Source: Rhodocyclaceae bacterium
GTDB taxonomy: Bacteria > Pseudomonadota > Gammaproteobacteria > Burkholderiales > Rhodocyclaceae
Direction: 5' to 3'
NCBI GenBank assembly: GCA_019455325.1
Contig: JACFMQ010000015.1
Location: 16,309-80,308, forward strand
DNA length: 64,000 bases
Shown: positions 28,721 to 38,200 of the stretch, in pieces
Layout: every line of letters starts with the position of its first letter
Position numbering within the stretch: position 1 is the first letter of the stretch
The notes under the pieces: model-generated
What the model was told of the DNA's origin: nothing
The model's input: only the letters and a program-made list of their open reading frames with translations
Database searches by the model: none
Program-made: the position numbers and the translations under genes

Positions 28721-30157
28721 TCAGCCGCCGACGCGGTCGGCGATGAAGCGCTTCACGGCGTCGACGTCCGGGTCCATCACCTCGACGCGCTGCGGCAGGT
28801 TCTCGATCCCTTCCAGCCCGGCCGGACGCTCGGGCGCGCGATTCAGCGCCTCGCGGATGGTCTCCTCGAACTTGGCCGGCAGCGCCGTTTCCAGCACCAG
28901 CACCGGCACGCCGGCCGGGCGCCGTTCGAGCGCCACCTTGAGGCCGTCGGCGGTGTGCGTGTCGATCATCGTGCGGTACTTTTCCCAGGCCAGCCGGATC
29001 GTCGCCAGGCGGCCGGCGTGGTCGTTGCTGCCGGAGACGAAGCCGAACTCCGGCAGCTTCTGGAAGTACGGCGTGGCCGAGAGGTCGAAGCCCGTGCCGG
29101 CGTCGACCTTGGCCCACAGTTCGCGCACCTTGGCGCCGTCGCGGCCGAGCAGGTCGAAGACGAAGCGCTCGAAGTTCGAAGCCTTGGAAATGTCCATCGA
29201 CGGCGACGAGGTGGCGTGCGTCTCGGCCGTGCCGCGCGGGCGGTAGACGCCGGTACGGAAGAACTCGTCGAGCACGTCGTTTTCGTTGGTGGCGAGGATC
29301 AGTTGCGCCACCGGCAGGCCCATCATGCGCGCGATGTGGCCGGCGCAGATGTTGCCGAAGTTGCCCGAGGGCACGCAGAAGGCGACCTGCTCGTCGTTGG
29401 ACTGCGTCGCCGCGAAGTAGCCCTTGAAGTAATAGACGATCTGCGCGGCGACGCGGCCCCAGTTGATCGAATTGACCGCGCCGATCTTGTACTTCGCCTT
29501 GAAGGCGTGATCGTTGGAGACCGCCTTCACGATATCCTGCGCGTCGTCGAACATGCCGCGCACGGCGACGTTGAAGATGTTCGCATCCTGCAGCGAATAC
29601 ATCTGCGCGCGCTGGAACGCCGACATGCGGCCGTGCGGGCTGAGCATGAAGACGCGCACGCCGTGCTTGCCGCGCATCGCGTACTCGGCGGCCGAACCCG
29701 TGTCGCCGGAGGTGGCGCCGAGGATGTTGATCTCCTCGCCGCGCTTTTCCAGCACGTACTCGAACAGGTTGCCGAGGAGCTGCATGGCCATGTCCTTGAA
29801 GGCCAGCGTCGGACCGTTGGAGAGTTCGAGCAGGCCGAGCTTTCCTTCCTCCAGCCAGTGCACCGGCGTGATCTCGGCGGCGTTCTCGCCGGGGCGGCAG
29901 TTGCGGTAGACCTCGGCGGTGTAGGTCTTGTCGCAGATCGCCTTGAGATCGGCCGGCGGGATGTCGTCGACGAACTTGGACAGGATGGCGAAGGCCAGCT
30001 CGGCGTAGGAGAGTTTGCGCCAGGCGTCGAGTTCGGCGCGCGTCACCTGCGGGTAGGTTTCCGGCAGATAGAGGCCGCCGTCCGGCGCCAGGCCGCCGAG
30101 CAGGATGTCGCAGAAGGATTGGGCCGGCGCGTTGCCGCGGGTCGAAAGGTAGCGCAT
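28721..30157 (-). CDS. thrC: Threonine synthase
   Basis: This 478-residue protein converts O-phosphohomoserine to threonine. It shows the beta-family PLP-enzyme signature LSNGPTLAFKDMAMQLLGNLFEY with the PLP lysine, ATSGDTGSAAEYAMRG and VPSGNFGNICAGHIA, and starts with MRYLSTRGNAPAQSFCDILL. It belongs to the long threonine-synthase class. It lies downstream of the membrane-protein gene (35-base gap) rather than directly after hom. The ATG at 30157 fits the family N-terminus; the long open frame upstream is not coding in this frame. Confidence 0.96.
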   Translation of the reverse strand: MRYLSTRGNAPAQSFCDILLGGLAPDGGLYLPETYPQVTRAELDAWRKLSYAELAFAILSKFVDDIPPADLKAICDKTYTAEVYRNCRPGENAAEITPVHWLEEGKLGLLELSNGPTLAFKDMAMQLLGNLFEYVLEKRGEEINILGATSGDTGSAAEYAMRGKHGVRVFMLSPHGRMSAFQRAQMYSLQDANIFNVAVRGMFDDAQDIVKAVSNDHAFKAKYKIGAVNSINWGRVAAQIVYYFKGYFAATQSNDEQVAFCVPSGNFGNICAGHIARMMGLPVAQLILATNENDVLDEFFRTGVYRPRGTAETHATSSPSMDISKASNFERFVFDLLGRDGAKVRELWAKVDAGTGFDLSATPYFQKLPEFGFVSGSNDHAGRLATIRLAWEKYRTMIDTHTADGLKVALERRPAGVPVLVLETALPAKFEETIREALNRAPERPAGLEGIENLPQRVEVMDPDVDAVKRFIADRVGG

Positions 30158-30192
30158 GGGAACGGATTCGGAAAAGCGGAAAAGCGGCGATT

Positions 30193-31317
30193 CTACCGCG
30201 CCTCGCGGACGACGCGCAGCGCCGCGGCGAGATCGGCGAAGAAGAGCAGCAGGCCAATACCGGCGAGCGCGGCGCCTGCCGGCGCCAGACCGGCGGCGAA
30301 GGCCAGCCCGGCGGCCGGCAGCAGCGCGGCGCGCAGGCGGCCGCAGCGCACCAGGCGGCGGCGCATCTCGTCGCGCGCCGGCGTCTTCGGGCCGGGCCAG
30401 CGCCAGACCGGCAGCAACTGGGAGAGCGCACCGGTGACCAGCGGCAGCAGGAAGCCGGCGGCGAAGGCGGCGATCATCCGGTTGCCGTCGCCGCCGCCGG
30501 GCAGGCCGTGGCTGGCGCCGAGCAGTTGCAGCAGCGCGAAGAAGGCGAGCGCGGCGGCAAGCGGCGCGGCCGCGCCGTCGGCGACGATCGCCCGCCAGCC
30601 GAAGGTACGCAGCCAGTGCGCGAGCAGGCCGCCGGCGACGACGGCGAGGAAGGCGGCGCCGACCAGCGCCAGCGGCCAGACGACGGCGGCGCCGACGGCG
30701 AGCGCAACAACGCCGGCCACCGCCACCGGCAGTCGCCGGCGCAGCCAGGGCGCGGCCTGCGCGTCGGGCCGGCCGAGCGCGGTCGGCAGCAGCACCGGCA
30801 GCGTGCCGAGCGCGGCGAGGCCGACGAAGCCGAGCGTATTGGCGTGCAGGTGGAAGAGGCGCAGCAGCGCCGGCGCCGCGCCGGCGGTCAGCGGCGGCAC
30901 GACGGCGAGCGCGGCGACGAGCACGAGCAGCGCCGCCGCGTACCAGCGCCAGCCCGGGTGCGGCGAACCGAGCGCGCGGCGCGAGCGGCGCCGCATCCAG
31001 ACGAGGAGAACGACGGCGATGGCGGCATCGACCGTCGCCGCCGCGTGCAGCGCGGCGGCCGGCAACACGCCCTGCATGGCGAGGACGGCGGCGACGCCGG
31101 CGGCCTGGGCGAGGAAGGGAAGCTGCGCGATCCGGCGCTGCGGGCTGCCGCTGCGCGTCAGCACCGGCACGAAGTGCAGCATGGCGCCGAAGATCAGCGG
31201 CACGATGCCGACGGCGAAGGCGACGTGCGCCGCCGCGGCCGGCGTAAAAACGCCACTGGCGCCCGCAAGGAGCGCCAGTGGCAGGGTTACGGCGGCCGAG
31301 GCGGCGAGGAGGATCAC
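30193..31317 (-). CDS. Polytopic membrane protein, NnrS-like
   Basis: This 374-residue protein has about ten to twelve hydrophobic helices, with His residues at helix ends: FAVGIVPLIFGAMLHFVPVLTRSG, LLRLFHLHANTLGFVGLAALGTLPVLLPTALGRPD, and GFLLPLVTGALSQLLPVWRWPGP. The layout is like NnrS/heme-copper-type membrane proteins linked to nitric-oxide stress, but a firm family match was not made. The GTG start overlaps the DUF2249 stop (GTGA). A perfect terminator-like hairpin lies in its first 25 codons. If the real start is downstream of the hairpin, the first helix is lost. Confidence 0.7.
   Translation of the reverse strand: MILLAASAAVTLPLALLAGASGVFTPAAAAHVAFAVGIVPLIFGAMLHFVPVLTRSGSPQRRIAQLPFLAQAAGVAAVLAMQGVLPAAALHAAATVDAAIAVVLLVWMRRRSRRALGSPHPGWRWYAAALLVLVAALAVVPPLTAGAAPALLRLFHLHANTLGFVGLAALGTLPVLLPTALGRPDAQAAPWLRRRLPVAVAGVVALAVGAAVVWPLALVGAAFLAVVAGGLLAHWLRTFGWRAIVADGAAAPLAAALAFFALLQLLGASHGLPGGGDGNRMIAAFAAGFLLPLVTGALSQLLPVWRWPGPKTPARDEMRRRLVRCGRLRAALLPAAGLAFAAGLAPAGAALAGIGLLLFFADLAAALRVVREAR
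31246..31282 (-). terminator. Terminator-like hairpin inside the membrane-protein gene
   Basis: On the minus strand GCCACTGGCGC and GCGCCAGTGGC (31282-31252, 11 perfect pairs, 9-base loop) are followed by G and TTTTT. It begins about 35 bases after the GTG start, so transcripts from the DUF2249 promoter could end here unless translation of the coupled gene prevents it. Confidence 0.7.
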
Positions 31318-31580
31318 CCGACCTTGGCGAAGTCGATGACGATGGCGCCCGGCTCGCGCTGCAGATACTCGATGCTGACGGCGTCGGCGTAGCGCTGCTG
31401 GATCTGGGCGAGCAGCGGCAGCGGGTCGTGGTCGTTGCAGAAGCGCATGGTCTCGCCCGGGTGCAGCGCGTCGAGCGCGCCGAAGATGGCGGCGTGGCGG
31501 AAGCGCTTGGCGATGCCGCGCGCGTCGAACGGGTAGATGGCTTCGGGCGTGGTGTGGTTGCAGACGTGGATGGGTTGCAT
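31314..31580 (-). CDS. DUF2249 domain protein
   Basis: This 88-residue protein matches DUF2249 small proteins: HVCNHTTPEAIYPFDARGIAKRFRHAAIFGALDALHPGETMRFCNDHDPLPLLAQIQQRY, with conserved His and the FxNDHxPxPL motif. The family occurs with nitric-oxide and anaerobic-respiration genes and may bind a metal or modify a partner; biochemical function is unknown. Here it is led by an FNR/DNR-like site at a class II position and coupled by GTGA overlap to a membrane protein. The ATG at 31580 has the ribosome-binding site AAGGAG. Confidence 0.85.
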   Translation of the reverse strand: MQPIHVCNHTTPEAIYPFDARGIAKRFRHAAIFGALDALHPGETMRFCNDHDPLPLLAQIQQRYADAVSIEYLQREPGAIVIDFAKVG

Positions 31581-31619
31581 GTCGAAACTCCTTCGGTAAC
31601 CGGTTGGGGAAACGGCGAC

Positions 31620-31661
31620 ATTGTGCCGGGCGCCGGTCGCTCATTCCTTGATGCAAATCGC
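31620..31661 (-). promoter_or_regulatory. FNR/DNR-like site with class II promoter for the DUF2249 gene
   Basis: On the plus strand TTGATGCAAATCGC (31648-31661) matches the FNR/DNR consensus TTGAT-N4-ATCAA at 8 of 10 positions. On the minus strand CACAAT (31625-31620) can be the -10, giving a TSS near 31613. The site centre at 31654.5 is then about -41.5, the usual position for a class II FNR-activated promoter. The start codon follows about 33 bases downstream of the TSS. Confidence 0.6.
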
Positions 31662-31714
31662 AAAAACCCCGTAAATTTCAGGGATTTGGCGACCGCCAGG
31701 CGGCCGGCGGCAAG

Positions 31715-31734
31715 GCCCCGCCGCGCGGCGGGGC
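31715..31734 (-). terminator. Hairpin after hom
   Basis: GCCCCGCC-GCGC-GGCGGGGC lies 12 bases past the hom stop on the minus strand. It lacks a strong T-run, so it may be a weak terminator or a barrier that separates hom from the DUF2249 unit. Confidence 0.45.
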
Positions 31735-31745
31735 GGCGGCGCCTC

Positions 31746-33056
31746 TTACTGCAGCGTTTCCAGGCGGATGCGCTTGACCTTGCCCTTCTGCACCGGCAGC
31801 GACTCGATCTTCGCGATCGCCGCGTCGGCGGCGCTTTCCCGGCAGACGTGGGTGAGGATGATGATGTCGGTCTCGCCCTCGCCCTCTTCCGGCTCGCGCT
31901 GCAGCAGCGCGTCGATCGAGATGCCCTGGTCGGCGAGGATGCGCGTGACCTCGGCGAGCACGCCCGGCTTGTCCTCGACCCGCAGGCGCAGGTAATAGCC
32001 GGTCTCGACCTCGCTCATCGGCAGCACCGGCAGGTTCGACATGGCGTCCGGCTGGAACGCGAGGTGCGGCACGCGGTGCTCGGGATCGGCGGTGGCCAGA
32101 CGGGTCACGTCGACCAGGTCGGCGATCACGGCGGAAGCGGTCGGCTCGGCGCCGGCGCCCTTGCCGTAGTAGAGCGTGGTGCCGACGGCGTCGCCCTTCA
32201 CCACGACGGCGTTCATCGCGCCTTCGACGTTGGCCAAGAGGCGCTTGGCCGGGATCAGCGTCGGGTGCACGCGCAGTTCGACGCCCTCGCTGCGCCGCTT
32301 GGCGATGCCGAGCAGCTTGATGCGGTAGCCGAGCTGCTCGGCGTACCGGATGTCGGAGGCTTCGAGCTTGGTGATGCCCTCGACGTAGGCCTTGTCGAAC
32401 TGCACCGGAATGCCGAAGGCGATGGCCGAGATGATCGTCGCCTTGTGCGCGGCATCCACCCCTTCGATGTCGAAGGTCGGGTCGGCCTCGGCGTAGCCGA
32501 GGCGCTGCGCTTCCTTCAGCACGGTCTCGAAGGAGAGGCCCTTGTCGCGCATTTCGGAGAGGATGAAGTTGGTCGTGCCGTTGATGATGCCGGCCGCCCA
32601 CTCGATGCGGTTGGCAGTCAGCCCCTCGCGCAGCGCCTTGATGATCGGGATGCCGCCGGCCACCGCCGCCTCGAAGGCGACCATCACGCCCTTCTGCTGC
32701 GCCGCGGTGAAGATCTCGGTGCCGTGCACCGCGAGCAGCGCCTTGTTGGCGGTGACCACGTGCTTGCCGTTGGCGATCGACTGCATCACCACGTCCTTGG
32801 CGACGCCGTAGCCGCCGATCAGTTCGACGACGATCTCGACGTCCGGATCGTTCGCCACGGCGAAGGCGTCGTCGGTGACCTTGCAGGCGCCGCCGGTGAT
32901 CTGCTGCGCCAGCGCGACGTTCTTGTCGGCGACGACGGTGATCCGGATCGGGCGGCCGGCGCGGCGGGTGATCTCCTCCGCGTTGCGTTTGAGGACGGTC
33001 CAGGTGCCGCCGCCGACGGTGCCGATGCCGATGAGGCCTACGTTGATGGGTTTCAT
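31746..33056 (-). CDS. hom: Homoserine dehydrogenase
   Basis: This 436-residue protein reduces aspartate semialdehyde to homoserine. It has a Rossmann nucleotide site (VGLIGIGTVGGGTWTVLK), a central domain with GIINGTTNFILSEM and PTFDIEGVDAAHKATIISAIAFG carrying catalytic Asp and Lys, and a C-terminal ACT domain (YYLRLRVEDKPGVLAEVTRILADQGISIDALLQ) for feedback regulation. It overlaps the GNAT gene stop (ATGA). The ATG at 33056 matches the family start; the 7-codon extension upstream is unlikely. Confidence 0.97.
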   Translation of the reverse strand: MKPINVGLIGIGTVGGGTWTVLKRNAEEITRRAGRPIRITVVADKNVALAQQITGGACKVTDDAFAVANDPDVEIVVELIGGYGVAKDVVMQSIANGKHVVTANKALLAVHGTEIFTAAQQKGVMVAFEAAVAGGIPIIKALREGLTANRIEWAAGIINGTTNFILSEMRDKGLSFETVLKEAQRLGYAEADPTFDIEGVDAAHKATIISAIAFGIPVQFDKAYVEGITKLEASDIRYAEQLGYRIKLLGIAKRRSEGVELRVHPTLIPAKRLLANVEGAMNAVVVKGDAVGTTLYYGKGAGAEPTASAVIADLVDVTRLATADPEHRVPHLAFQPDAMSNLPVLPMSEVETGYYLRLRVEDKPGVLAEVTRILADQGISIDALLQREPEEGEGETDIIILTHVCRESAADAAIAKIESLPVQKGKVKRIRLETLQ

Positions 33057-33502
33057 TTGATTACCTTCCTGAAGCAAAACGAGGGAATGTGCATGCCCTC
33101 ACGAAAATAAAACCTGTGCGCCCCGGCGCGCTGCACGCCGGAGTCGAGCGCGACGACGTCGCAGCCGAGCCGCCGCGCCGTGTCCTGCAGCCAGTCGAAC
33201 AGCCGCCTGCCGAAGCCCTGCGAGCGCCGCGCCTCGTCGGCGACGAGGTCGTCGACGTAGAGGCGGCGCCCCTCGTAGGTGTTCTCGATCAGCCGCCAGA
33301 CGGCCAGCGCGCGCACCGCGCCGTCCTCGGCGACGACGGCCATGCGCCCGCCGTTGGCGAACACCTCGGCCAGCCGCCCGGCGTAGTCCGCCGGCAGGCC
33401 CGGCCGCAGTTGCCGGTGCACGCCCTCGGCGCGCGCCAGCCAGCCGGGCTCGGCGAGCGCGCCGTCCGCCGCGGTGATCTCGATCACCTCAGGCAGTGCC
33501 AT
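33053..33502 (-). CDS. GNAT N-acetyltransferase
   Basis: This 149-residue protein has the GNAT fold: VAEDGAVRALAVWRLIEN, the beta-strand 4/loop LYVDDLVADEARRSQGFGRRLFDWLQDTARRLGC (acetyl-CoA site RxxGxG, here RSQGFG) and HRFYFREGMHIPSFCFRKV at the end. Substrate unknown. It overlaps alaA by 14 bases and hom by 4, so the three genes are co-translated. Confidence 0.85.
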   Translation of the reverse strand: MALPEVIEITAADGALAEPGWLARAEGVHRQLRPGLPADYAGRLAEVFANGGRMAVVAEDGAVRALAVWRLIENTYEGRRLYVDDLVADEARRSQGFGRRLFDWLQDTARRLGCDVVALDSGVQRAGAHRFYFREGMHIPSFCFRKVIK

Positions 33503-34718
33503 GCCGCTTGCGATAGCCTTCGAGGAAGCGGGCGATGCGGCCGATCGCTTCCTTCAGGTCGTCCTCGTGCGGCAGGAAGACCAGCCGGAAGTGGTCCGGA
33601 TGTGGCCAGTTGAAGCCGGTGCCCTGGACCAGCAGCACCTTCTCCTCCTGCAGCAGTTCGGCGATGAATTCCTGATCGTTCACGATCGGGTACACCGCCG
33701 GGTCGAGCCGCGGGAACATGTACAGCGCCGCCTTCGGCTTGACGCAGGTGACGCCGGGAATGGCCGTGATCAGCTCGTGGGCCACGTCGCGCTGGCGGCG
33801 CAGGCGGCCGCCCTCGGCGATCAGGTCGTCGATGCTCTGGTAGCCGCCCAGCGCCGTCTGGATGCCGTGCTGCCCCGGCGCGTTGGCGCACAGACGCATC
33901 GAGGCGAGCATGTCGAGGCCCTCGATGTAGTCCTTGGCCCGACGCTTGTCGCCGGAGACGACCAGCCAGCCGGCGCGGTAGCCGCAGGAGCGGTAGTTCT
34001 TCGAGAGGCCGTTGAAGGTGATGGTCAGCACGTCTTCGGAGAGCGAGGCGATCGCCGTGTGCTTCTCGCCGTCGTAGAGCACCTTGTCGTAGACCTCGTC
34101 GGAATAGACGATCAGGTGGTGCTCGCGGGCGATGGCGAGGATTTCCTTCAGCAGCTCGTCCGGGTACAGCGCGCCGGTCGGGTTGTTCGGGTTGATGACG
34201 ACGATCGCCTTGGTGTTCGGCGTGATCCTGGCGCGGATGTCGGCGAGGTCGGGCAGCCAGCCGTTCGCCTCGTCGCACAGGTAGTGCTTCGGCGTGCCGC
34301 CGGAGAGGCTGATCGCCGCCGTCCACAGCGGGTAGTCCGGCGCCGGCACGAGCACCTCGTCGCCGGCGTCGAGCAGCGCGTTCATGGCCATCACGATCAG
34401 CTCGGAAACGCCGTTGCCGACGTAGATGTCCTCCAGCGTCACGCCCTTGATGTGCTTCTGCTGGCAGTAATGCATGATCGCCTTCCTGGCGGCGAAGATG
34501 CCCTTCGAGTCGGTGTAGCCGGCGGCGTGCGGCAGGTTGCGGATGATGTCCTGCTGGATCTCTTCCGGCGAGTCGAAGCCGAACGCGGCGAGGTTGCCGA
34601 TGTTCAGCTTGATGATCTTGTGGCCCTCCTCCTCCATCTGCTTGGCCATCTGCAGCACGGGGCCGCGGATGTCGTAGCAGACGTTGGCGAGTTTGGCGGA
34701 TTTCTTGACGGGGCGCAT
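33489..34718 (-). CDS. alaA: Alanine-synthesising aminotransferase AlaA
   Basis: This 409-residue PLP enzyme matches remembered E. coli AlaA (YfbQ): LANVCYDIRGPVLQMAKQMEEEGHKIIKLNIGN, YVGNGVSELIVMAMNALLDAGDEVLVPAPDYPLW, INPNNPTGALYP and TFNGLSKNYRSCGYRAGW with the PLP lysine. AlaA transfers an amino group from glutamate to pyruvate. It leads the alaA-GNAT-hom string. A second aminotransferase, AlaC, is in the same window. The ATG at 34718 fits the family start. Confidence 0.93.
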   Translation of the reverse strand: MRPVKKSAKLANVCYDIRGPVLQMAKQMEEEGHKIIKLNIGNLAAFGFDSPEEIQQDIIRNLPHAAGYTDSKGIFAARKAIMHYCQQKHIKGVTLEDIYVGNGVSELIVMAMNALLDAGDEVLVPAPDYPLWTAAISLSGGTPKHYLCDEANGWLPDLADIRARITPNTKAIVVINPNNPTGALYPDELLKEILAIAREHHLIVYSDEVYDKVLYDGEKHTAIASLSEDVLTITFNGLSKNYRSCGYRAGWLVVSGDKRRAKDYIEGLDMLASMRLCANAPGQHGIQTALGGYQSIDDLIAEGGRLRRQRDVAHELITAIPGVTCVKPKAALYMFPRLDPAVYPIVNDQEFIAELLQEEKVLLVQGTGFNWPHPDHFRLVFLPHEDDLKEAIGRIARFLEGYRKRHGTA

Positions 34719-35228
34719 GGCGGTGTTTCTCTGGGCTCGAAATGGCGGCATCCGGCGCCACGGGTGGCGGCACGGAGAAACCCGTGATCCTACTTTATCG
34801 GATTGTGCACCGCAATTTTCCGTGCGCCGCCCGCGATCCGGCGCCGGCCTCTGTTGCCATCGGATGACGGCGCTTCTGCATCTGAGCCTGCGCCGGGGTA
34901 GCGCGACAATGGCGGCGATGCGGACGCCGCGCCGCAGACGAGGCCCGACGATGAAGAGCGTTTCCGCCAGCCGCGACCACGCGCCGCCGCCCATCCTCTA
35001 CCGGGGCGCGCGCCGGCATCGACACCTCCGCACCTGCCATTTCCACTGCCACCGCGCCGCCAATCCCTGCCCTTGGCAGCGTGCGCCGCGCCGCGCACAT
35101 CGGCCGGAGCCAGGCCCGGCGCGGCATCGGCCGGCAGGCGGTCGCAGGCCCGGGATTTGCTGTTGCCGTGTCTTCGGGCACAAGAACCAGAAACGCGCGC
35201 CGGCCAGGCCGGCGCTCCTGGAGGAAAA
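34719..35228 (+). other. Intergenic region between alaA and narG (510 bases)
   Basis: No gene was recognised here. The left part holds the alaA promoter region, including the 38-base segment shared with the alaC/Mth938-like intergenic region (34787-34824). No FNR-type TTGAT-N4-ATCAA box was found in front of narG. Only the GGAGGAAAAATG ribosome-binding site at 35219-35231 is clear. Open frames through the region are short or lack family character. Confidence 0.6.
34787..34824. repeat. 38-base segment similar to 53194-53231
   Basis: The segment starting ATCCTACTTTATCGG matches 32 of 38 bases of the segment at 53194 (starting ATCCTACTTCAACG), including TGCACCGCAATTT exactly. The other copy ends at the GTG start of the Mth938-like gene and is divergent to alaC, while this one is divergent to alaA. 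It may be a remnant of a duplication or rearrangement. Confidence 0.6.
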
Positions 35229-38200
35229 ATGAGTCATTTTCTCGACCGGTTGAAGTTCATGTCGCGGGTGGAGTCCACCTTCGCGAACGGGCACGGTGCA
35301 ACGGTCAACGAGGACCGCAGGTGGGAAAACGCCTACCGCGCCCGCTGGCAGCACGACAAGGTGGTGCGCTCGACGCACGGGGTCAACTGCACCGGCTCCT
35401 GCTCGTGGAAGGTCTACGTGAAGAACGGGCTGATCACCTGGGAGACGCAGCAGACGGACTACCCGCGCACGCGCCCGGACCTGCCCAACCACGAGCCCCG
35501 CGGCTGCCCCCGGGGCGCGTCCTATAGCTGGTACGTGTATTCGGCCCAGCGCGTCAAATACCCGATGATCCGAGGCCGGCTCATGGAGATGTGGCGCGAG
35601 GCCCGCAAGACCCTGGACCCGATCGCGGCCTGGGAATCCATCAGCCAGGACCCGGAGAAGGCGCGCCGCTACAAGTCGGTGCGCGGCCTGGGCGGCTTCG
35701 TGCGGGCCGACTGGGACACGGCCGCCGAGATCGTCGCCGCAGCCAATGCCTACACCATCAAGCGCTACGGCCCGGACCGCCTCGTCGGCTTTTCGCCCAT
35801 CCCGGCCATGTCCATGGTCAGCTATGCCGCCGGCGCGCGCTACCTCAGCCTGCTCGGCGGCGCCTGCCTGAGCTTCTACGACTGGTATTGCGACCTGCCG
35901 CCCGCCAGCCCGCAGATCTGGGGCGAGCAGACCGACGTGCCGGAGTCCGCCGACTGGTACAACGCCACCTACCTGATGGTGTGGGGTTCGAATGTGCCGC
36001 AGACGCGCACGCCGGACGCGCACTTCTACACCGAGGTCCGCTACAAGGGCACCAAGACGGTGGCCGTATCCAGCGACTTCGGCGAAATGGTCAAGTTCGG
36101 CGACATCTGGCTGGCGCCCAGGCAGGGCACCGACGCGGCGCTGGCCATGGCCATGGGCCACGTGATCCTCAAGGAATTCCACCTGTCGGGCAGCTCCGGC
36201 TATTTCCGCGACTACGTCAAGCGCTACACCGACATGCCCATGCTGGTGCTGCTGGAACCGCACGACGGCTTTCACGCGCCCGGCCACTTCCTGCGGGCCT
36301 CGCACCTGGACGGCGCGCTGGGCGAGCGCAACAACCCCGAGTGGAAGACGCTGCTCATCGACGAGCGCAGCGGCGAACTCGTCGCGCCCAACGGCAGCAT
36401 CGGCTTCCGCTGGGGAGAAGCGAAGGTGGACGGCGGCGCCAAGGTCGGCCGCTGGAACCTGGAAGCCAGGGACGGCGGCAGCGGCCGCGACATCGACCCG
36501 GTGCTGACCCTGGCGGGCCAGGGCGGCGAGGCGGTGGACGTGGGCTTTCCGTACTTCGGCGGGGAGCACGGCGAAGTGCTGGTGCGCAAGGTTCCGGCGC
36601 GCCGCCTGCAGCTCGCCGACGGCAGCGAGGCGCTGGTGGCCACCGTGTACGACCTGCAGATGGCCAACTACGGGCTGGATCGGGGCCTAGGCGGCGGCAA
36701 CGTGGCGGCCTCGTACGACGACGACGTGCCCTACACGCCCGCCTGGCAGGAGAAGCACACCACCGTGCCGCGCCACCTGGTCGTCCAGGTCGCCCGCGAG
36801 TTCGCCCGGAACGCGCACGACACCCAGGGCAGGTCCATGGTGATCCTGGGCGCGGCGCTGAACCACTGGTACCACATGGACATGACCTACCGCGGCATCA
36901 TCAACATGCTGATGATGTGCGGCTGCGTCGGCAAGAGCGGCGGCGGCTGGGCGCACTACGTCGGCCAGGAGAAGCTGCGGCCGCAGTTCGGCTGGGCTCC
37001 GCTGGCGTTCGCCGCGGACTGGTCGCGCCCGCCGCGCCAGATGAACGGCACCTCGTTCTTCTACGCCCACACCAGCCAGTGGCGCCACGAGAAGCTGCAC
37101 GTCGACGAAATCCTGGGACCGACGGCGGACCGCGCGCGCTATGGCGGCCTGAGCATGATCGACCTGAACGCCAAGGCCGAGCGCATGGGCTGGCTGCCGT
37201 CCGCGCCGCAACTGCGCACCAACCCCCTGGACGTGGTGGCGCAGGCCGAGGCGGCCGGCAAGGAGCCCGCGGCCTACGTGGCCGAGCAGTTGAAGTCGGG
37301 CGCGCTGGAGATGAGCTGCGAGGACCCGGACGACCCGGCCAACTTCCCGCGCAACATGTTCGTCTGGCGCTCCAACATCCTGGGCTCCAGCGGCAAGGGG
37401 CACGAATACTTCCTGAAATACCTGCTCGGCACGCAGAACGCCGTCTTCAGCGACGAGGCGGACGCCATCCGGCCGGCCGAAGTGCGCTACCGGGAACAGG
37501 CCGCCGAGGGCAAGCTGGATCTGCTGACGGTCCTCGACTTCCGCATGAGCACGACCTGCCTGTACGGCGACATCGTGCTGCCCACCGCCACCTGGTACGA
37601 GAAGGACGACCTGAACACGTCGGACATGCACCCCTTCATCCACCCGCTGTCCGAGGCGGTGCAGCCGCTGTGGGAAAGCAGGACGGACTGGGAGATCTAC
37701 AAGCTGCTCGCCCGCAAGTTCAGCGAGATCGGCGGACCGTACCTGGGCACGCGCCGGGACATCGTGCTCACGCCGCTGCTGCACGACACCCCCGGCGAAC
37801 TGGGCCAGGCCTTCGAGCCGCACGACTGGAAGCACGGCGAATGCGACCTGGTGCCGGGCAAGACCGCGCCCGCCATGACCGTGGTCGAGCGCAACTACAA
37901 CGACATCTACCGCAAGTTCACCTCGGTCGGCCCGCTGCTGGACAAGCTCGGCAACGGCGGCAAGGGCATCAACTGGAACACCGAGCACGAAGTGCACGAA
38001 CTGGGCGGCGTGAACAGCGTCGTGGCCGAACCCGGCGTCAGCCAGGGGCGCCCGCGCCTGGAAACGGCCATCGACGCGGCCGAGATGATCCTGACCTTCG
38101 CGCCGGAGACCAACGGCCACGTTTCCGTCAAGGCCTGGGAGGCGCTCGGCAAGATCACCGGGCGCGACCATACCCATCTCGCGCTGGGCCGCGAGCACGA

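Noticed and set aside
34805-34818. FNR-like site before narG (TTGTGCACCGCAA)
   Set aside because: Spacing and core do not fit TTGAT-N4-ATCAA, and the sequence is part of the 38-base repeat shared with the alaC region.
34830-35228. Remnant of a narK gene before narG
   Set aside because: No transporter motif in any frame; the short frames show no similarity I could recognise.
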